Shown here piece by piece: positions 6,203 to 9,337 of a stretch of 9,337 nt of DNA. Source of the DNA: DASZIT01 sp052143315 (lineage in GTDB: Bacteria > Actinomycetota > Acidimicrobiia > Acidimicrobiales > RAAP-2); assembly GCA_052143315.1 (NCBI GenBank), contig JBKQTE010000024.1, forward strand, positions 1 to 9,337, in the 5' to 3' direction. Below the pieces are notes generated by a model that searched no databases, had not been told where the DNA came from, and saw only the letters and a list, made by a program, of their open reading frames with translations. The position numbers and the translations under genes are program-made. Within the stretch, counting starts at the first letter, position 1. Every line of letters begins with the position of its first letter.

Positions 6203-8272
6203 TCAGCCGGCGCATGTGGTGGTGGTGGGCGGCCCGTTGGGGGTGCCGGTGCCGCCGGTGGGGACGTACGGGTCGGGGTCGGGGTCGCCGGCGAAGCGGT
6301 GGCCGATCCAAGTGATCATGTCGTCCATGGACACCGGGATCACCCCGGTATGGTCGAGGCCGGGGTAGATCCAGCGCTCGACGTCCTGGCCGATGGAGCA
6401 CTCGTGCTGCTCCAGCAGCTGGGTGGTCACCACCGGGATCTGCTCGTCGGCACCGCCCTGGACAATGAGCAGCGGGGCCGTGCTCGGCGTGGTGAAGCCG
6501 GCCGGGTCGTTGGCCTCCAGAAGCAGCTTCCAGGCGGGGACAGTGAAGGGGTCCTTGGGCACGATGGATGCCAGTGGGTACTGGTCCAGCTGCGCCTGGA
6601 GCTCGTCGAAGCACCCCTGTCCCAGTACCGGGAGGAGCGACAGGCCCTGGGGCGTCACTACCTCCGGGAGCGGGGCGATGGCGTTGCCGTAGGCCAGGTT
6701 GAAGCCGGCACCGGCCATGAACAGGTAGAACTGGTAGGGGCTCCCGTCCAGGAAGGCGTAGATGGCCTCGAACTGGGACGGCGGGGCCCCGGCCACCACT
6801 CCGTCGAGGTGGAGCTCGGGAGCGTAGGAGTCGGCGATGTCCAGTCCGAACATGGCCGTCTGGCCCCCCTCGGAGTGGCCCCACACCACGTAGTCGGCAC
6901 TGGCGTGGGCGGCCGGCAGCTGCCTGGCCGCCCGCACGATGTCGATGGTGTTCCGGGCGGCGCTGACGCCGGCCAGGTACGGCATCATCCCGGGGGTGCC
7001 CTCACCCTGGTAGTCGCTGGCGGTGACCTCCCATCCCTGGGCGAGGAGCTGGTTCTGGTACGGGACCGCCGAGGACGGCTGGAGAGAGGGGGCGCACTGC
7101 GGGGCCATCCCGTTGGTCCCGTGGCCCCAGGTCACCACCGGGTAGCCGCCGGCCGGCGCCGGCGTGTCGGGCACCATCACCAGACCGGTGACCGCCACCG
7201 GCCTGCCCAACTCGGTCTCCGACACGTACATGACCACGTAGACCGTCCCGTCGATGCCCGGGGCGGCGATCTGCTCGGACTTCATGAGCGTGCCAGGCGG
7301 ACCGGACGGCAGCTGGGTGGGCGTCGAGTAGAACGACGGGAGCCCGGCAGCCAGCACCGAGCCGGCGGTCGCCCCGGACGGCGAGCCGCCCACGACCGGC
7401 GCATCGAGCTGGGCTCCCCCCATCGATCCGTCGAACGGGGCGTCGCCGTAGGCGAACACCCCGCCGTCGGAGGCCACCAGCCAGTAGCCGTGGCCGTCGG
7501 GAGTCGACGCCATCCCGACGATCGGCCGGTTCAGCGCCAGCGAGCCGGCCGACCCGAAGAAGGCGGCGTCGCCGAAGGAGAAGACCCCGCCGTCGGAGGC
7601 CACCAGCCAGTAGCCCTCGCCGGTCGCCGACGAGGTGATGCCGACGATCGGCAGGTTGAGGGCCTTGCCTCCCATGGAGCCGTAGAACGGGGCGTCGATG
7701 TAGGCGAAGCCGAACGAGAAGACTCCCCCGTCGGCCCCCACCAGCCAGTAGCCGTTGCCGTCGGGGTTGGCGGCCATGCCCACCACCGGGGCGTCGAGGG
7801 GGGTGCCGCCCATGGAGCCGTAGAAACCGGCGTCGCCGAAGGCGAAGATGCCGCCGTCGGAGGCCACCAGCCAGTAGCCCTTGCCGTCGTTGCTCGGGGC
7901 CATGCCCACGATCGGGGCGTTGAGCGCGGTGCCGCCCATCGAGCCGTAGAAGCCGGCGTCGCCGAAGGCGAAGATGCCGCCGTCGGAGGCCACCAGCCAG
8001 TAGCCACCGCCGTCGGGGGTCGGGGCGGTCCCCACCACCGGGGCGTTGAGCGTGGTGCCGCCCATCGAGCCGTCGAAGCCGGCGCCCCCGTACGAGAAGA
8101 CCCCGCCGTCGGAGGCGACCAGGCGGTAGCCGGTCGAGGCCGAGGCGTGGGGGCCGGCCACATCGACCGTCGTGGCGGTCGCCCGGCCGCCGACCAGGCC
8201 GACCAACAGGCCGCACGCCAGCAGCAGGGCGCCCGTCAGCGATGCCAACCGGGTCCGGTTCCGACGATCCAT
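6203..8272 (-). CDS. Exported lipase/esterase with N-terminal six-fold GYW-repeat domain
   Basis: This 689-aa protein begins with a signal peptide: n-region MDRRNRTR, a hydrophobic core to about residue 29 and likely cleavage after RATA (34). LLLAC at 16-20 could alternatively be a lipobox. Residues 48-303 are six tandem repeats of about 42 aa (consensus GYWLVASDGGxFxFGDA), probably a beta-propeller-like domain. After a linker comes a secretory-lipase-type alpha/beta hydrolase (about 325-660). It has the oxyanion loop WGHGTNG (382-388), nucleophile elbow GHSEGG with S467, acid D609 in GGADEQIP, and H641 in LDHTG. It should hydrolyse ester bonds, perhaps of lipids, outside the cell. Several cysteines (393, 554, 625, 687) could form disulfides. 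I chose the ATG at 8272, which has GGGGGGAGAA just upstream and leads straight into the signal peptide. An in-frame start at 8368 would add 32 charged residues, destroy the signal and overlap a hairpin. The substrate is not visible. Confidence 0.93.
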   Translation of the reverse strand: MDRRNRTRLASLTGALLLACGLLVGLVGGRATATTVDVAGPHASASTGYRLVASDGGVFSYGGAGFDGSMGGTTLNAPVVGTAPTPDGGGYWLVASDGGIFAFGDAGFYGSMGGTALNAPIVGMAPSNDGKGYWLVASDGGIFAFGDAGFYGSMGGTPLDAPVVGMAANPDGNGYWLVGADGGVFSFGFAYIDAPFYGSMGGKALNLPIVGITSSATGEGYWLVASDGGVFSFGDAAFFGSAGSLALNRPIVGMASTPDGHGYWLVASDGGVFAYGDAPFDGSMGGAQLDAPVVGGSPSGATAGSVLAAGLPSFYSTPTQLPSGPPGTLMKSEQIAAPGIDGTVYVVMYVSETELGRPVAVTGLVMVPDTPAPAGGYPVVTWGHGTNGMAPQCAPSLQPSSAVPYQNQLLAQGWEVTASDYQGEGTPGMMPYLAGVSAARNTIDIVRAARQLPAAHASADYVVWGHSEGGQTAMFGLDIADSYAPELHLDGVVAGAPPSQFEAIYAFLDGSPYQFYLFMAGAGFNLAYGNAIAPLPEVVTPQGLSLLPVLGQGCFDELQAQLDQYPLASIVPKDPFTVPAWKLLLEANDPAGFTTPSTAPLLIVQGGADEQIPVVTTQLLEQHECSIGQDVERWIYPGLDHTGVIPVSMDDMITWIGHRFAGDPDPDPYVPTGGTGTPNGPPTTTTCAG
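7364..8131 (-). repeat. Six 42-residue (126-bp) tandem repeats in the lipase gene
   Basis: Repeats cover residues 48-89, 90-131, 132-173, 174-219, 220-261 and 262-303. All are 42 aa except the fourth, which has four extra residues around FAYI (46 aa). Strong positions are GYW, DGG, FG-A-F-GS, the central N/D-x-P and VGM. Repeat 1 starts GYR and has GGA in place of GDA. Repeat 5 has a GSAGSLALNRP core unlike the GSMGGxxLxAP core of most others in this gene. Confidence 0.95.
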
Positions 8273-8339
8273 GACTTCTCCCCCCTGCTGCCGTTCGGTC
8301 ACCGGTCGACGCTGCCCCTCCCCAGCGCCGGACCGGCGG

Positions 8340-8373
8340 GGACGGCGCCGCCCACGCCGGGGCGGCACCGTCC
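8340..8373 (-). terminator. Strong 14-bp hairpin after the repeat-protein stop
   Basis: Arms 8340-8353 and 8360-8373 are complementary over 14 bp around a 6-base loop. The one non-Watson-Crick position (8346/8367) becomes a G-U wobble in minus-strand RNA and a C-A mismatch in plus-strand RNA, so the hairpin is best formed by minus-strand transcripts. It begins seven bases after the TAG at 8380. No U-tract follows, which is common for actinobacterial terminators. It may terminate or attenuate transcription, or protect the upstream mRNA. The remaining spacer up to the lipase start holds only the ribosome site; I see no -10 box there. Confidence 0.55.
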
Positions 8374-8379
8374 GACCGC

Positions 8380-9337
8380 CTACGCCGACATCCCCACGAT
8401 CGGGCTGTTCAGCTTCAGCGACCCGGTGGAGCCGGCAAAGACGGCGTCCCCGTAGGAGAACACGCCGCCGTCGGCCGCCACCAGCCAGTAGCCGCCCCCG
8501 TCGGGGGTGGACGCCATGCCCACCACCGGCTTGTTGAGGGTCAGCGAGCCGGTCGACCCGAAGAAGGCGGCGTCCCCGAAGGCGAAGATCCCGCCGTCGG
8601 AGGCCACCCGCCAGGAGCCGTTGCCGCTGGGGGTGGATGCCATCCCCACGATGGGCTTGTTGAGGTGGAGCGAGCCGGTCGACCCGTAGAAGGCGGCGTC
8701 CCCGAAGGAGAAGACCCCGCCGTCACTGGCCACCAGCCAGTAGCCGTGGCCGCTGGGGGTGGCGGCCATCCCCACGATCGGCTTGTTGAGGGTCAGCGAG
8801 CCGGTCGACCCGTAGAAGGTGGCGTCCCCGTAGGAGAAGATGCCGCCGTCGGAGGCCACCAGCCAGTACCCGCCCCCGTCGGGGGTGGAGGCCATCCCCA
8901 CGATGGGCTTGTTGAGGGTCAGCGAGCCGGCCGACCCGTAGAAGACGGCGTCCCCGTAGGAGAAGATGCCGCCGTCACTGGCCACCAGCCAGTAGCCGCC
9001 CCCGTCGGGGGTGGCGGCCATGCCTACCACCGGCTTGTTGAGCACCAGCGAGCCGGCCGAGCCGTTGAACGAGGCCCCGCCGAAGGCGAACACCCCGCCG
9101 TCGCCGGCCACGAACCGGTAGCCGGGCCGGGTGATAGGGGCGGTCTCGACCAGGGTGGTGTCGTCGGCACCACCGCCCGGATAGGCGTCACCGACGGCCA
9201 CGCACGAGTGACCGCCGACGCACGAGACGCCGTAGAGCTCGGCGTAGTCGTTCCCCGGCGTGTCCACCGCCGGGTTGACCGGGGGGTCGAGCGACCAGGT
9301 TGTCCCGTTCCAGTTCAGCGCCTCGGTCACATAGTTG
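8380..9337 (-). CDS. Repeat-rich, probably exported protein (N-terminus beyond window edge)
   Basis: The frame is open from the right edge (…NYVTEALNWNGTTW…) to the TAG at 8382-8380, giving about 318 visible residues. A GTG at 9330 is in frame but is internal: the sequence before it (NY) continues a module, so the true start lies outside. The first 65 or so residues hold WNGTTWSL and YGVSCVGGHSCVAVG, signatures of a repeat family (VSC-x5-C-x-AVG … WNGTxW) found in actinobacterial secreted proteins. Then come six GYW repeats that run to the very C-terminus (…NSPIVGMSA). No catalytic domain is visible. The paired cysteines suggest an extracytoplasmic location. It lies 107 bp upstream of the lipase gene, which carries a related array, so the two are probably paralogous in that part and may be expressed together unless the hairpin between them terminates. 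Function is unknown; binding or adhesion is a guess. Confidence 0.88.
   Translation of the reverse strand, partial: NYVTEALNWNGTTWSLDPPVNPAVDTPGNDYAELYGVSCVGGHSCVAVGDAYPGGGADDTTLVETAPITRPGYRFVAGDGGVFAFGGASFNGSAGSLVLNKPVVGMAATPDGGGYWLVASDGGIFSYGDAVFYGSAGSLTLNKPIVGMASTPDGGGYWLVASDGGIFSYGDATFYGSTGSLTLNKPIVGMAATPSGHGYWLVASDGGVFSFGDAAFYGSTGSLHLNKPIVGMASTPSGNGSWRVASDGGIFAFGDAAFFGSTGSLTLNKPVVGMASTPDGGGYWLVAADGGVFSYGDAVFAGSTGSLKLNSPIVGMSA
8383..9123 (-). repeat. Six 42-residue (126-bp) tandem repeats in the partial gene
   Basis: Five full repeats of exactly 42 aa and a last one of 37 aa that ends at the stop codon. The core is GSTGSLTLNKPIVGM, more uniform than in the lipase array. Repeat 1 begins GYRFVAGDGG with GGA in place of GDA, just like repeat 1 of the lipase. 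Repeat 5 is atypical (GSWRVASDGG). The repeats follow each other directly with no spacers, so this is not a CRISPR array. Confidence 0.95.

Noticed and set aside
8326..8338. CGCCGG-A-CCGGCG near-palindrome
   Set aside because: It is short, with a one-base loop, and is of a kind expected by chance in this GC-rich sequence.
8273..8368. Longer lipase start at 8368
   Set aside because: It would add an arginine-rich 32-residue stretch before the signal peptide and overlap the hairpin, while the ATG at 8272 has a strong ribosome site.
5456..8455. A 999-codon open frame on the plus strand
   Set aside because: It runs antisense to the lipase, the leader and the start of the MgtE-like gene. Its repeated GGHQPVAVA-type text is the reverse complement of the GYW array. 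Both sense proteins have clear motifs, so this is a high-GC shadow.
7364..9123. Regular 126-bp repeats as a possible CRISPR or satellite array
   Set aside because: There are no spacers, the unit is a multiple of three and codes for a conserved protein repeat in both genes.

Overview
The window is about 70% GC (my estimate) and every supportable gene lies on the minus strand, so transcription runs from high to low coordinates. Base composition, GTG starts, 4-7 bp gene overlaps, an Rv1232c-like PRC/MgtE-N/CBS protein and 42-residue 'GYWLVASDGG' tandem repeats point to a high-GC actinomycete. Members of the class Acidimicrobiia are my best guess (inference from those repeats, not proven by a marker gene).

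Layout in transcription order. (1) 9337-8380: C-terminal part of a probably exported repeat protein whose start lies beyond the right edge; it has a 'VSC...CVAVG / WNGTTW' module followed by six 42-aa GYW repeats, and a strong 14-bp hairpin lies just after its stop. (2) 8272-6203: a 689-aa exported protein with a signal peptide, six repeats of the same family and a secretory-lipase-type alpha/beta hydrolase domain with a visible Ser-Asp-His triad. (3) 6202-5821: a 382-bp non-genic stretch with a TAGGAT -10-like box, a very strong Shine-Dalgarno in front of a 23-codon proline-rich small ORF, small hairpins and a 15-bp dyad. (4) 5820-4387: a soluble PRC-barrel/MgtE-N/CBS protein. (5) 4346-3093: an NRAMP/SLC11-like transporter whose ion-site motifs look like the magnesium-type (NRMT) branch rather than the Mn/Fe branch. 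(6) 2993-1: a tight three-gene unit of GT4 glycosyltransferase, class I methyltransferase and alpha/alpha-toroid ('prenyltransferase'-like) protein, the last running off the left edge.

How they may work together: genes 4 and 5 look like a magnesium unit in which the MgtE cytosolic Mg-sensing module is separated from any MgtE channel and sits beside an NRMT-like carrier. The upstream small ORF is rich in acidic residues and prolines near its start, as in the Mg-responsive MgtL leader, so a leader-peptide control of this unit is a testable idea. Genes 1 and 2 are surface or secreted proteins that share a probable propeller-like repeat domain. The GT4/methyltransferase/toroid trio probably builds or modifies a glycan or glycolipid of unknown structure.

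No RNA genes, transposons, CRISPR arrays, integrases or origins were seen. The long plus-strand open frames are antisense shadows typical of high-GC DNA.
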